From Verrucomicrobiota bacterium (GTDB lineage: Bacteria > Verrucomicrobiota > Verrucomicrobiia > Chthoniobacterales > UBA10450), in assembly GCA_003220055.1 (NCBI GenBank), contig QHRF01000080.1, forward strand, positions 1 to 53,179: a DNA stretch of 53,179 nucleotides, given 5' to 3'. The translations under genes and the position numbers were made by a program. Below are positions 9,397-18,619 of the stretch, piece after piece (position 1 is the stretch's first letter; each line of letters begins with the position of its first letter). The notes under the pieces are model-generated. The model was given only the letters and a program-made list of their open reading frames with translations. It was not told the origin of the DNA and did not search any database.

Positions 9397-9786
9397 TTAC
9401 GGTCTGCGGAATAACTTGCCGGTATCGACATCGCGCGTCAATCCACCCGGCGGAACCCCCCGCAAATCATAAACACGTCCGGTGTAAGGACTGCGATACA
9501 TTCCCGGTCCACCGGCACGGGTCGCGAACGGATAACCTCCCGACGGTGGCGGACCGTATTCGCGAGCCCGATCTTCCTGGATCGCGTGGCCAATCAAGGC
9601 GCCCGTGGCGGCTCCAGCAGCTGCGCCGATTAGAGCGCCGCGCGGACCACCGCTGGCGAGACCGCCGATGAGAGCACCGGCACCGGCGCCGGCCGCAGCT
9701 CCCTGGCCGGTTGGGGTATCGCACGAGTAGAGACCGAACGCGGCGAGCAAAACGCCGCACATCAGTGTGAAAAGCTTCTTGTTCAT
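9397..9786 (-). CDS. Glycine-zipper outer-membrane lipoprotein
   Basis: MNKKLFTLMCGVLLAAFGLYSC lipobox; GAAAGAGAGALIGGLASGGPRGALIGAAAGAATGALIGHAI glycine zipper. Confidence 0.85.
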   Translation of the reverse strand: MNKKLFTLMCGVLLAAFGLYSCDTPTGQGAAAGAGAGALIGGLASGGPRGALIGAAAGAATGALIGHAIQEDRAREYGPPPSGGYPFATRAGGPGMYRSPYTGRVYDLRGVPPGGLTRDVDTGKLFRRP

Positions 9787-9868
9787 AATGATCTCTTCGC
9801 TAGCCCATTGAACGCGCAAGTAAAACGAATGTTGCGCTCCAAAAACGAACTATCCCCCGCGAAAATGA

Positions 9869-10177
9869 CTATGGCTTGCGGAAAAGCTTGTTCACACCCT
9901 CGTCCAGGATCAACGTCCCGTGTCCCAATTTTCGGGCATCGTAGACCCGGGCGGAGTACGGGCTTTGCACGAAGCCCGAAGCCGTAGCGGAGCCTTTGTT
10001 CGCGTTAATTCCCGCCGGGTAATCTTTTCCCTTGGGCATTGGGTATTTCTTGGCTGCATCTTCGGGCGTTACCACAACCGCCTTGGGTTCCTCGCCGAGT
10101 GCGTAGAGCTTGGTAAGTGGAGCAAACGTTACGGATGCGACCAACAATGCTGAAACTAATGCTAAGTATTTCTTCAT
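9869..10177 (-). CDS. Small secreted hypothetical protein
   Basis: Signal peptide; C-terminus SPYSARVYDARK...NKLFRKP similar to the neighbouring gene. Confidence 0.75.
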   Translation of the reverse strand: MKKYLALVSALLVASVTFAPLTKLYALGEEPKAVVVTPEDAAKKYPMPKGKDYPAGINANKGSATASGFVQSPYSARVYDARKLGHGTLILDEGVNKLFRKP

Positions 10178-10227
10178 ATTAATAATTACGGTTTCGATGG
10201 CTCAGACGGATGGCGCTTTCTGCTCAT

Positions 10228-11049
10228 TCAAAAGAGTTTGAGCAGTTGGGTTGCAATCCGGGCGGCCTTTTCCAATTTGTTTAGGCCATATTCTTTTTCG
10301 AACACACGAAATTTGTCCAGCTCCATTCGGCGCAATAGCCCCCGGTAAATCGACGCCATGATCTCTGCCGCCACCATCGACTTACGATCTTCCCGCGGCA
10401 AAGTTTCAGCGGCGCGCGCGAAGAAGTGCCGCGCCCGTCCGGCCTCAAACTGCATCAGTTGGACAAAGCGGTCGTTGTATTGTCGATCTTGGAGTTCCTT
10501 CTCCGAATAATTGAAACGCGCCAAATCCTCGAGCGGCAAATAAATCCGGTCAGCGCGCAGGTCTTTGCGGACGTCGCGGATAATATTAGTCACCTGCAAA
10601 GCCAGCCCGAGCTGGACGGCATATTCCTTACAGGCGGGATTGCGGTAACCGAAAATTTCAATGCTAACCAGTCCGACGGCGCTGGCCACTCGATAACAAT
10701 AGACCCGCAATTCATCGAACGTCTGGTAACGCTTGATGCTCAGGTCCATTTCGACGCCGGCGATGATCTCCTCGAGCATTTCCGGAGTAAGCGCGTACTT
10801 CTCCATCAGCTGGCGGACGTCAGCTGCGAATGAGGATTCGTCAGGCCGAGCCTTCCGCAACCATTCCCGCCACCCGTTCAACCGGCGCCTTTTCTCCTCC
10901 GTCCTAAGATCGACATCGTCCGCGATGTCATCAATCACGCGGCAAAAGGCATAGAAAGTTGTGATATCGCCCCGGCGTTCCCGTCCGAGCGAAACAAAAG
11001 CGAGCGCGAGATTTGATTTGCTGGTTCGGGTAATTTTCGCCGCATTCAC
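10228..11049 (-). CDS. Squalene/phytoene synthase family protein (HpnD/CrtB-like)
   Basis: FYAFCRVIDDIADD and ALQVTNIIRDVRKDLRADRIYLP prenyl-diphosphate-binding motifs. Confidence 0.92.
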   Translation of the reverse strand: MNAAKITRTSKSNLALAFVSLGRERRGDITTFYAFCRVIDDIADDVDLRTEEKRRRLNGWREWLRKARPDESSFAADVRQLMEKYALTPEMLEEIIAGVEMDLSIKRYQTFDELRVYCYRVASAVGLVSIEIFGYRNPACKEYAVQLGLALQVTNIIRDVRKDLRADRIYLPLEDLARFNYSEKELQDRQYNDRFVQLMQFEAGRARHFFARAAETLPREDRKSMVAAEIMASIYRGLLRRMELDKFRVFEKEYGLNKLEKAARIATQLLKLF

Positions 11050-11067
11050 GACCGGAGTTTGGGCTTT

Positions 11068-12246
11068 TTAATATTCAATCCACGCCTGTTGATAGACATG
11101 GCCGGTTTCGCCACGCCGGAACAGGCAAACCCATGAGGCAAGCAACCAACCTGTGATAAACCCGCGCAGGAAAACAAAAATCGATTTCCAAATGATCATC
11201 GCGACCAGGCGATCGGCGATGGCGCCGCGCATGATGGCATCCGCGGTTGTGAGAAAGAAAAAGTGGATCCCGGAAATGAGCAGGAACCAGCCGAATCGGC
11301 TGAGATTATTCCGAATAAATTCGCGATGCGCCCGGATAGCTTCGCGCAAGGTCTCATTATGGAGTGCGAGCGAAATTTGGACTGAACTGAAAGCGATGAT
11401 CAATCCGCACATCAGCACGCGCTCGATCGGGAGATAATCAAGCACGTCGGGAATGTTCATGAAGTAAGCAAGCAAGAGCGGAAGCCGCACAATCAAAAAG
11501 CCCACCAGCACGACGATGCCGGCCCATTCCAAAACGTAACTGAACCGACGCATGCCAAAGCGGAAAAGCTCGCCTTCCTCAAAACTCAAACCGCGGATCC
11601 AGGCGAAGCAAACCGCTATTAAATAAACCTGGATGTAAACGCCGAAGAGATATTCAAAGATAAATGCCACTGCATCGACACTCGCGGAGACTTGCAAGAC
11701 GCCTTGCTCTGGGAGCAATCCGCCCCACAACGGCAGCGCCCAGTAGATAATCGGTTTGCTCAGCGCCGCGACCGCGCTGAGCAACACGATCAGATAAACC
11801 AGATAACCCCAAAAATGGAACCGCTTCTGCAACGCGCGCACGAGCGCGCCGTGCAAACCCCGCCAGTTGATCAGCATCAGCACGGCCGCAATTGCCGATA
11901 ATGGATAAGTGGTCGTGGCGTTGTCGAAAATTCCAGCGACGCCTTCCAACGCCGGCAGCGGCGCTTCCCGCCAGATCTCCATGAATGTTGGCCAATGCCA
12001 GTTTGCCATCGATACGATCTGCGTGAGATCGACATCGGCCGTGCTTTGAATCGGAGTGAACGTGGAAAACTGAAAGGCAAAATAAGCGAACCCGAGGAGC
12101 ACGAACGTGAGCCAGACACGCTTGTAACGAAGCACACAACGAAAGCCGTCACGCAACGGCACGCGGACGGGATTAAAGAGCAGGACGATGACATAGCCGC
12201 TGAACAACCCGATCAGCGGGTAGACGCGGGACAAACCCGTGGACAT
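11068..12246 (-). CDS. Polytopic membrane protein of unknown function
   Basis: About 392 aa, multiple transmembrane segments; start placed at the internal Met (MSTGLSRVYPL). Confidence 0.75.
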   Translation of the reverse strand: MSTGLSRVYPLIGLFSGYVIVLLFNPVRVPLRDGFRCVLRYKRVWLTFVLLGFAYFAFQFSTFTPIQSTADVDLTQIVSMANWHWPTFMEIWREAPLPALEGVAGIFDNATTTYPLSAIAAVLMLINWRGLHGALVRALQKRFHFWGYLVYLIVLLSAVAALSKPIIYWALPLWGGLLPEQGVLQVSASVDAVAFIFEYLFGVYIQVYLIAVCFAWIRGLSFEEGELFRFGMRRFSYVLEWAGIVVLVGFLIVRLPLLLAYFMNIPDVLDYLPIERVLMCGLIIAFSSVQISLALHNETLREAIRAHREFIRNNLSRFGWFLLISGIHFFFLTTADAIMRGAIADRLVAMIIWKSIFVFLRGFITGWLLASWVCLFRRGETGHVYQQAWIEY

Positions 12247-12254
12247 CTTTAGGC

Positions 12255-13334
12255 CTAACGAATCAAGCCCCAGTGCGGAATGAATGGCCAGTAGACAAAC
12301 AATCCGCGTCCGACCAAGTTTCTTTCCGGCACCGGCCCCCACCAGCGGCTGTCAAAACTGTTGTAGCTGTTGTCGCCCATCGCGAAATAGGTGTGCCTCG
12401 GCACTTCAAACGCTTTCACCGGATCGGACAGCGCCAGATGCCCCGGACCATATCCCCGGTATCCATCTCGCGCTTCCATCACTCGTTGGAAGCCAAAACC
12501 TTCCACGACCTTTCCGTTGACATACAACTTCGGCGGCTCGATTCGCAAACTGTCCCCGGGTAAACCGGCCAACCGCTTAATGTAGAACTGTGTTTGATCG
12601 CCAATGTCGGGAATGTTTTTCGTCCGAAAAACAAATACATCGCCACGATGCGGTTTGACAAAGTTGTAACTAAATTTGTCGACGAATACCTGGTCGCCCG
12701 TGTCGACCGCGCCGCGGGCGATGACTTCGCCGCGATGATAACGAACTCCGGGTGAGACCCTGAAATCCGCTCCCAATTGCTCCGGGGGACAGTAAACCAG
12801 GAATTTCTGATGCTGGCAGATGATTCTCGACCAGGTGAAGAAAAAGAAAAACTTCTGACGTTGAACTTGCAAGACCTCGTCGTTCTCGCGCGAAACGACG
12901 TTGATGTAATTGCGACCGCGAAGAATAAACTCAGCGACCTGCTGAAAAATACCCGGCGGTTCCTTCGTCATCGGATGCCCGATGATGCCGTTGAGCGTCG
13001 GCTGCATCGAACCGGTCGGGATTTTGAACGGCTGCAGAAAGTAGGAGCGAATACTGATCGCCACGACAATCGCGACCAGAATCACTTCGCAATTCTCCCG
13101 CCAATGCGATTCCCACGTCACCGGCGTGAGCTGGTGGAGTTTCGCATCCAGCTCTTCAGCGCGACCTTCAATCTGTTTTCGGTCGTGTTGGCGCAACGCG
13201 GCATGAAGTCGCCGAATGTCCGCGGCGACCGCATCATAGGTCTCGGCGTCCAAAACATCGCGCTTGTAGCGCAAATATTTCTGGGCGTGGCGGAGCAACA
13301 GTTTGCTGTGTTTAACGTAGCGCGACGTGAACAT
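12255..13334 (-). CDS. lepB: Signal peptidase I
   Basis: IPTGSMQPTL catalytic Ser motif, DVFVFR, YIKRLAGLPGD, MGDNSYNSFDSRWWGPVPERNLVG. Confidence 0.95.
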   Translation of the reverse strand: MFTSRYVKHSKLLLRHAQKYLRYKRDVLDAETYDAVAADIRRLHAALRQHDRKQIEGRAEELDAKLHQLTPVTWESHWRENCEVILVAIVVAISIRSYFLQPFKIPTGSMQPTLNGIIGHPMTKEPPGIFQQVAEFILRGRNYINVVSRENDEVLQVQRQKFFFFFTWSRIICQHQKFLVYCPPEQLGADFRVSPGVRYHRGEVIARGAVDTGDQVFVDKFSYNFVKPHRGDVFVFRTKNIPDIGDQTQFYIKRLAGLPGDSLRIEPPKLYVNGKVVEGFGFQRVMEARDGYRGYGPGHLALSDPVKAFEVPRHTYFAMGDNSYNSFDSRWWGPVPERNLVGRGLFVYWPFIPHWGLIR

Positions 13335-13485
13335 GAGTTAAATGACGAAGCACGAATGTCGAAACACGAAATAATGACAAAGCCCGAATAACAAAAGGGT
13401 CATCGACGCCGCAGTCTCGTTCACGGTTCGAGCTTTAGTCATTCGGATTTCATTCGTCATTCCTGTTTCGTCCTTTCAAAGCGCA

Positions 13486-15282
13486 TCATTGCGCTTTCAG
13501 CACCTCAATAAATGCTTCCTGCGGAATGTTGATCTTCCCGATGCTCTTCATTCGTTTTTTTCCTTCTTTCTGTTTCTCCAGCAGTTTGCGTTTCCGGGTG
13601 ATGTCGCCGCCGTAGCATTTCGCGGTCACGTTTTTTCGCAAGGCCGAAACACTCTCGCGCGCAATAATTTTTCCACCAATCGCCGCCTGAATCGCCACCT
13701 GATAAAGCTGCCTCGGAATCACTTCCTTTAGCTTCGACGCCAGCTGACGTCCCCTTCCCTCTGCCCGGTCCTTGTGAACAATGGTCGAAAACGCGTCCAC
13801 CGGCTCGCCATTTACGAGCAGATCGAGTTTCACCAGTTTCGCAGCGCGATAACCGGTGTGTTCGTAATCCATCGAACCATAGCCGCGCGTGATCGACTTA
13901 ATCTTGTCGTTAAAATCAACCAGGATCTCGTTCAACGGCAGTTCGCAATGCAACATCACCCGCCGCGAATCCAGCGTCTCGGTGTGGTCCATTTGTCCGC
14001 GCTTCTCCAAAATCAATTGCAACAGGTCGCCAATATTTTCGTTCGGGCAAAGCACGTAGGCTTTCACGATCGGCTCCCGGATTTCCTTGATCTGGCTCGG
14101 ATCCGGCAAATGCGCCGGATTGTCGATTAAGAGCGTTTCGCCACGCGTCGTTACCACTTCGTAAACCACGCTCGGGCTCGTCGCGATGATGTCCATATTG
14201 TATTCGCGTCGCAATCGCTCCTGGATGATTTCCATGTGGAGCAGTCCGAGAAATCCACAGCGAAAACCAAATCCAAGCGCGACTGAGCTCTCCGGTGTGT
14301 AAATGAACGCTGAATCGTTCAAGCGCAGTTTCCCAATCGCGGTTTTCAAATGTTCGAAGTCGCCGGTGTTGATCGGATAAATCCCGCTGAACACCATTGG
14401 GTGAATTTCTTGAAATCCCGGTAGCGGTTCCCGCGCGGGATTACGCTGATCGGTGATCGTGTCGCCGATTTTCATGTCGGCGATCGTTTTGATGTTGGCG
14501 ATAAAATAACCGACGTCGCCCGCGTGCAGCCGCTGCTGTGTAAACATTTTTGGCGTGAATATGCCCACTTCTTTGATTTCGTAGCGGCCGTCGTTGCTCA
14601 TCATCCTGATCGCCTGATCTGGTTCCATTTTTCCCGATACCACCCGGACGTGTCCGATAACGCCGCGATAAACGTCGAAGACAGAATCGAACACCAGCGC
14701 ACGCAATGTTTCGTCCTTCGGTTTTTCCGGCGCCGGAATCCGGTGCACAATCGCTTCCAGAATTTCGTCGATCCCGATTCCCATCTTCGCGCTCGCTTCG
14801 ATCGCCTCCTCGGCTGGAATCGCGAGAATTTCCTCCAGTTGACGCTTCACCGACGGCACATCCGCGTTCGGCAAATCGATTTTGTTAATAATCGGCACAA
14901 TCGTCAGGCCTTGTTTATGCGCGAGATGGACGTTCGCCACTGTTTGCGCCTCTACTCCTTGCGCAGCATCGACAATCAAGAGCGCGCCTTCGCACGCGGC
15001 GAGGCTTCGTGAAACCTCGTAGGCAAAATCGACGTGGCCAGGCGTGTCGAGAAGGTTCAAAAGATACGTCTGCCCGTCTTTTGCGCGATAATGCATCGTC
15101 ACCGGATGCGCTTTGATCGTGATCCCGCGTTCGCGCTCCAAATCCATCGAATCAAGAAGTTGATCTTGCTTGTCGCGCTCGTGGATCGTCCCCGTCGTCT
15201 CGAGCAATCGATCGGACAAAGTGGTTTTGCCGTGATCGATGTGCGCGATGATGCAGAAATTGCGCGTCAGTTCGATTGCCAT
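13486..15282 (-). CDS. lepA: Elongation factor 4 (LepA)
   Basis: NFCIIAHIDHGKTTLSDRLLE...; full-length LepA ending GKINIPQEAFIEVLK. Confidence 0.98.
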   Translation of the reverse strand: MAIELTRNFCIIAHIDHGKTTLSDRLLETTGTIHERDKQDQLLDSMDLERERGITIKAHPVTMHYRAKDGQTYLLNLLDTPGHVDFAYEVSRSLAACEGALLIVDAAQGVEAQTVANVHLAHKQGLTIVPIINKIDLPNADVPSVKRQLEEILAIPAEEAIEASAKMGIGIDEILEAIVHRIPAPEKPKDETLRALVFDSVFDVYRGVIGHVRVVSGKMEPDQAIRMMSNDGRYEIKEVGIFTPKMFTQQRLHAGDVGYFIANIKTIADMKIGDTITDQRNPAREPLPGFQEIHPMVFSGIYPINTGDFEHLKTAIGKLRLNDSAFIYTPESSVALGFGFRCGFLGLLHMEIIQERLRREYNMDIIATSPSVVYEVVTTRGETLLIDNPAHLPDPSQIKEIREPIVKAYVLCPNENIGDLLQLILEKRGQMDHTETLDSRRVMLHCELPLNEILVDFNDKIKSITRGYGSMDYEHTGYRAAKLVKLDLLVNGEPVDAFSTIVHKDRAEGRGRQLASKLKEVIPRQLYQVAIQAAIGGKIIARESVSALRKNVTAKCYGGDITRKRKLLEKQKEGKKRMKSIGKINIPQEAFIEVLKAQ

Positions 15283-15331
15283 GAAAGTCGCACTATGCTG
15301 GGCGGCGGATGCTCGGTCAATCGTACCCCTT

Positions 15332-15442
15332 TGTCATTTCGACCGAAGGGGAAAAGTCTCTAAATATTTCCGAGCGCGACGGAACTGAAATAGTAAGAGA
15401 TGTCTCGGTCCGAGCCGGACTGGCATATGGCTCGACATGACA
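15332..15442. mobile_element. MITE-like palindromic element, 111 bp, termini TGTCATTTCGA / TCGACATGACA
   Basis: 10/11 terminal inverted repeat; inner imperfect inverted repeat GTCTCTAAATATTTC / GAAATAGTAAGAGATGTC. Confidence 0.65.
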
Positions 15443-15473
15443 GGAAATTTGTCGGTAACGTAACATCGACATC

Positions 15474-15974
15474 ATGCCCAAGCTGGTTCTCACGACCGAA
15501 GCCCAAGGCAAAGTCGCCTACGAATTTGCCGAGCGCTCGATCACCATCGGCCGCGCGCCCGACAACATGATCGTGATCGACGATCCGTCGGTTTCGAACC
15601 GGCATGCGCAATTGGAGCTGAGCGGTGAGACTTATCGCCTGAAAGATCTCGATTCGACCAACGGCACGAAGGTCAACGGCATTCCCATTACCCAGACAAC
15701 GCTGCGTTTCGAGGACCGGATTCGTTTCGGCGCAATCGAAGCCCGTTTCGAGCCGGACGTCCGCGGATCGCAACCGCTCCCGCAACGCGAAACAATCGAA
15801 GCCAAGCTAGCCGAATCGAGCGCCGCGCCGTCTGGTTTTGGCAATGCCTCACCATTCCGGCAGAGATCGACATCTCGTGATTCGGAGCGTTTTATCGTTT
15901 TCGGAATCGCCGCCGTCGCGGTTCTCACATTTCTCGGCAGCATGATTGCCGTGCTCGTGATGCGCGCGCCGTGA
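15474..15974 (+). CDS. FHA-domain protein with C-terminal transmembrane helix
   Basis: ITIGRAPDNMIVIDDPSVSNRHAQLE...LKDLDSTNGTKVNG FHA core. Confidence 0.9.
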   Translation: MPKLVLTTEAQGKVAYEFAERSITIGRAPDNMIVIDDPSVSNRHAQLELSGETYRLKDLDSTNGTKVNGIPITQTTLRFEDRIRFGAIEARFEPDVRGSQPLPQRETIEAKLAESSAAPSGFGNASPFRQRSTSRDSERFIVFGIAAVAVLTFLGSMIAVLVMRAP

Positions 15975-16016
15975 TTTGTCCTACCATCTGCAAAAATCTG
16001 CGTAATCTGTGGATGA

Positions 16017-16700
16017 ATGCAGAAACGTTTGTTGCTTTTCGACATCGATGGCACCCTGATTCATTCCGGGGGCGCCGGCGTTGAAGCGCTCAAGCGCGCG
16101 CTGACCGAACGCTTTGGCATCAAGGACAACCTCCACGATATCGAAATCGCCGGCATGACCGATTCCGGAATCGTGATTAGCATCCTGAAAAAGCACAAAA
16201 TCCCGACAACCGCCGACAACATTGCCGCGTTTCTCGATAGTTACGTCCATTTTCTCTCGCTCGAATTGCCGCGCCGCAAAGGCAAACTACTGCCCGGCGT
16301 GCTCGAGCTGCTTGAAAAGCTGAAAACGCGAAAACACCTCGTCCTCGGGCTCCTTACCGGCAACGTCTCACGCGGCGCACAACTCAAACTCGGCCACTAC
16401 GGTGTCTGGCATTTCTTTGAATTTGGCGCCTTCGCCGACGACCACCACAATCGGAATGAGCTCGGTGCATTTGCCCGCGCCCGCGCCAAAGAAAAGCACG
16501 GCTGCGAATTTTCCGCGGACGAGATCGACATCATCGGCGACACGCCGCGCGATATCGCCTGCGGAAAAGCGCTCGGCGCACGCACCATCGCCGTCGCCAC
16601 CGGTACTTGGAGCCGCGAAAAACTGGCGGAGCATTATCCCGATATTTTAATCGATGATCTTTCCGATGTTGACCGTCTAATTAATACGCTCGGTTGGTGA
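16017..16700 (+). CDS. HAD-family hydrolase (phosphoglycolate-phosphatase-like)
   Basis: LLFDIDGTLIHSGGAG motif I; IIGDTPRDIACGKALGARTIAVATG motif IV. Confidence 0.9.
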   Translation: MQKRLLLFDIDGTLIHSGGAGVEALKRALTERFGIKDNLHDIEIAGMTDSGIVISILKKHKIPTTADNIAAFLDSYVHFLSLELPRRKGKLLPGVLELLEKLKTRKHLVLGLLTGNVSRGAQLKLGHYGVWHFFEFGAFADDHHNRNELGAFARARAKEKHGCEFSADEIDIIGDTPRDIACGKALGARTIAVATGTWSREKLAEHYPDILIDDLSDVDRLINTLGW

Positions 16701-17074
16701 TCGACCGGCGATGCCTTGGGAAAATGACAATGAAACCGTCAGTTTCTCGTCCTATGCCACTAGAAGAACAACCTAACGTTTTGCCGCTTGAGGGCGAGAT
16801 CGACCTCCACGTTTCACCGGGGGTCGCGGAATCGTTGCGTACAATGATTGCCAAGAAGCCGAAAGTCGTGGTGGTCGATCTTACCAAAGTGACCTACTTC
16901 GACAGCTCCGGCCTCGCCGCCCTTATCGAAGGCATGCAAAAGGTTCAGGAATACGGCGGCCGACTCGCGCTCGCCGGTGTTCAGGAAAGCGTAACGCACA
17001 TTTTGGAGATCGCTCGGCTCGACCAGGTCTTCCAAATTTTTCCCGACGTCGATTCCGCGCTCGCCGCGAAGTGA
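16694..17074 (+). CDS. STAS-domain anti-sigma-factor antagonist-like protein (copy 1)
   Basis: VVVVDLTKVTYFDSSGLAALIEGM STAS core; real start may be internal (about 16724). Confidence 0.88.
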   Translation: MVIDRRCLGKMTMKPSVSRPMPLEEQPNVLPLEGEIDLHVSPGVAESLRTMIAKKPKVVVVDLTKVTYFDSSGLAALIEGMQKVQEYGGRLALAGVQESVTHILEIARLDQVFQIFPDVDSALAAK

Positions 17075-17141
17075 ATTAGAGGCGACGCATTCGAAACCGT
17101 CGCTAATCCGGAACAAGATCTGCTGCAATTTGTGCCCGAAA

Positions 17142-17462
17142 ATGGCGGCGCCAGATCCGGTAAATGTTCTCCCACTTGAAGGAGAAATCGATCTTCATGT
17201 TTCCCCACGCCTCGCCAGGTCGCTCGCTAGGATGATCGCCAAGTGTCCGGAGCACGTCGTGGTCGATCTTTCCGGAGTCACATTCATCGACAGCTCAGGA
17301 CTGGCCGTCTTAATCAACGCAATGCAAGACATGAAAGAATACGGCGGGAAGCTCACTCTCGCCGGAATCAATACTAACGTGCGATCAATCTTCGAAACGG
17401 CACGGCTCGATCAGTTCTTCCTGATTGACCGTCGCGACGATGAACTGCTCGCGGCCGACTGA
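17142..17462 (+). CDS. STAS-domain anti-sigma-factor antagonist-like protein (copy 2)
   Basis: HVVVDLSGVTFIDSSGLAVLINAMQ; clearly paralogous to the upstream gene. Confidence 0.88.
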   Translation: MAAPDPVNVLPLEGEIDLHVSPRLARSLARMIAKCPEHVVVDLSGVTFIDSSGLAVLINAMQDMKEYGGKLTLAGINTNVRSIFETARLDQFFLIDRRDDELLAAD

Positions 17463-18568
17463 AACAAGATCTTCAGCGTCGCCGCGACATTGATTGCGAT
17501 GTCGAACTGCGACGCCCGCTCAGTAGTGATCGATCTTGCAGAAGCGCGACGCGATTCGTCAGACCAGAAATGAATTGCGTCGCGCAACGCAGCGCTATCG
17601 TTGGAACGATCGACAATCGAGCCGTGAACGCCGTTCTCGATGATTTCGCTGAAGCCATTGTCGCGCGTTGTGATGACCGGCAATCCCGACGCAAGGGCTT
17701 CCAGACAAGCGTTTGAGAACGGATCGTAAATGCTCGGCAAAATGAAAATGTCGGCCGCGGCGTAGCTAGGCCGGAGATCGGCAACTTCGCCGAGAAAACG
17801 GACCGGCTCCTCAGTAAAAAAGCGTCTTGGTTTGTAATCGCGCTCATTGCCGCGACCGGCGACAAGCAAACGAAGTTTACGGTCGCGACAGAGTTCTATC
17901 GCTTCAATTGCGAACCGCAAACCTTTGCGTTCCCAGCCCGAGCCGGCAAAGAGCAACGCGACTTCGTCGGGCTTCAATTTCAGGTCGATCCGCGATTTTT
18001 CTCGCATCGCCGGATCGGATCGAAATCGATCCAGCGGCACAGCGTTACGAACGATGTCGATCTTGTCGGCGGGATAACGATACAGATCGACAATCTCGTC
18101 CTTCACCATATCAGAATTCGCGATGACGCGGCCCGCGCCGCCTTTTGCGAAGAGCGATTCCTCGAGCTGCAAAATGTCGCGATGCTTTCGATTGAGGCCG
18201 CGCACAAATCGCTGCAGCGGCATTTCAAATCTTCTTCGGCGATTCAGCCATGCCTGATGCACGCCGTCACCAGCACGATAAACATCGCAGCACCAGACGC
18301 GTTCGAGACTCATCAAGACGTCGCAGCCAAGTTGCGGACGCGTTGTCTTCAGCTCATCGGCAAAGCCGATCGCCGAGTTTGCCTTCACTCGCGTAATCGA
18401 ACCGAAACTCCACTCGCTAGTCGGCCAATCATCGGTCGCGACCAGTTGCACTTCGTTCCCAAGATCGACAATCCCCTGCGCCAGCCTTTTTAGATAGGCT
18501 TCGGCGCCGCCGCTCGGCGAATAGCCGCGACGGGCGAAAGCGATGGTGAGTTTTCGAGTATCCGCCAA
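17411..18568 (-). CDS. Glycosyltransferase family 4
   Basis: GYSPSGGAEAYLKRLA, GSGWERKGL, FILPSIYDPFSNACLEALASGLPVITT; TTG start near 18568 preferred because the ORF extension to 18838 overlaps the divergent gene. Confidence 0.82.
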   Translation of the reverse strand: MADTRKLTIAFARRGYSPSGGAEAYLKRLAQGIVDLGNEVQLVATDDWPTSEWSFGSITRVKANSAIGFADELKTTRPQLGCDVLMSLERVWCCDVYRAGDGVHQAWLNRRRRFEMPLQRFVRGLNRKHRDILQLEESLFAKGGAGRVIANSDMVKDEIVDLYRYPADKIDIVRNAVPLDRFRSDPAMREKSRIDLKLKPDEVALLFAGSGWERKGLRFAIEAIELCRDRKLRLLVAGRGNERDYKPRRFFTEEPVRFLGEVADLRPSYAAADIFILPSIYDPFSNACLEALASGLPVITTRDNGFSEIIENGVHGSIVDRSNDSAALRDAIHFWSDESRRASARSITTERASQFDIAINVAATLKILFQSAASSSSSRRSIRKN

Positions 18569-18619
18569 ACACGCCAAATGACGCCAAGAATCCGTGCAAA
18601 AGCAATGTATCTTTGACTT

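Noticed and set aside
15748-15765. GAGCCGGACGTCCG in the FHA gene as a further copy of the TCCGAGCCGGACTG palindrome
   Set aside because: Only a partial match to the core; likely chance in GC-rich coding DNA.
16400-16650. Short overlapping ORFs in the HAD gene
   Set aside because: Alternative frames of a well-supported HAD phosphatase; no independent evidence.
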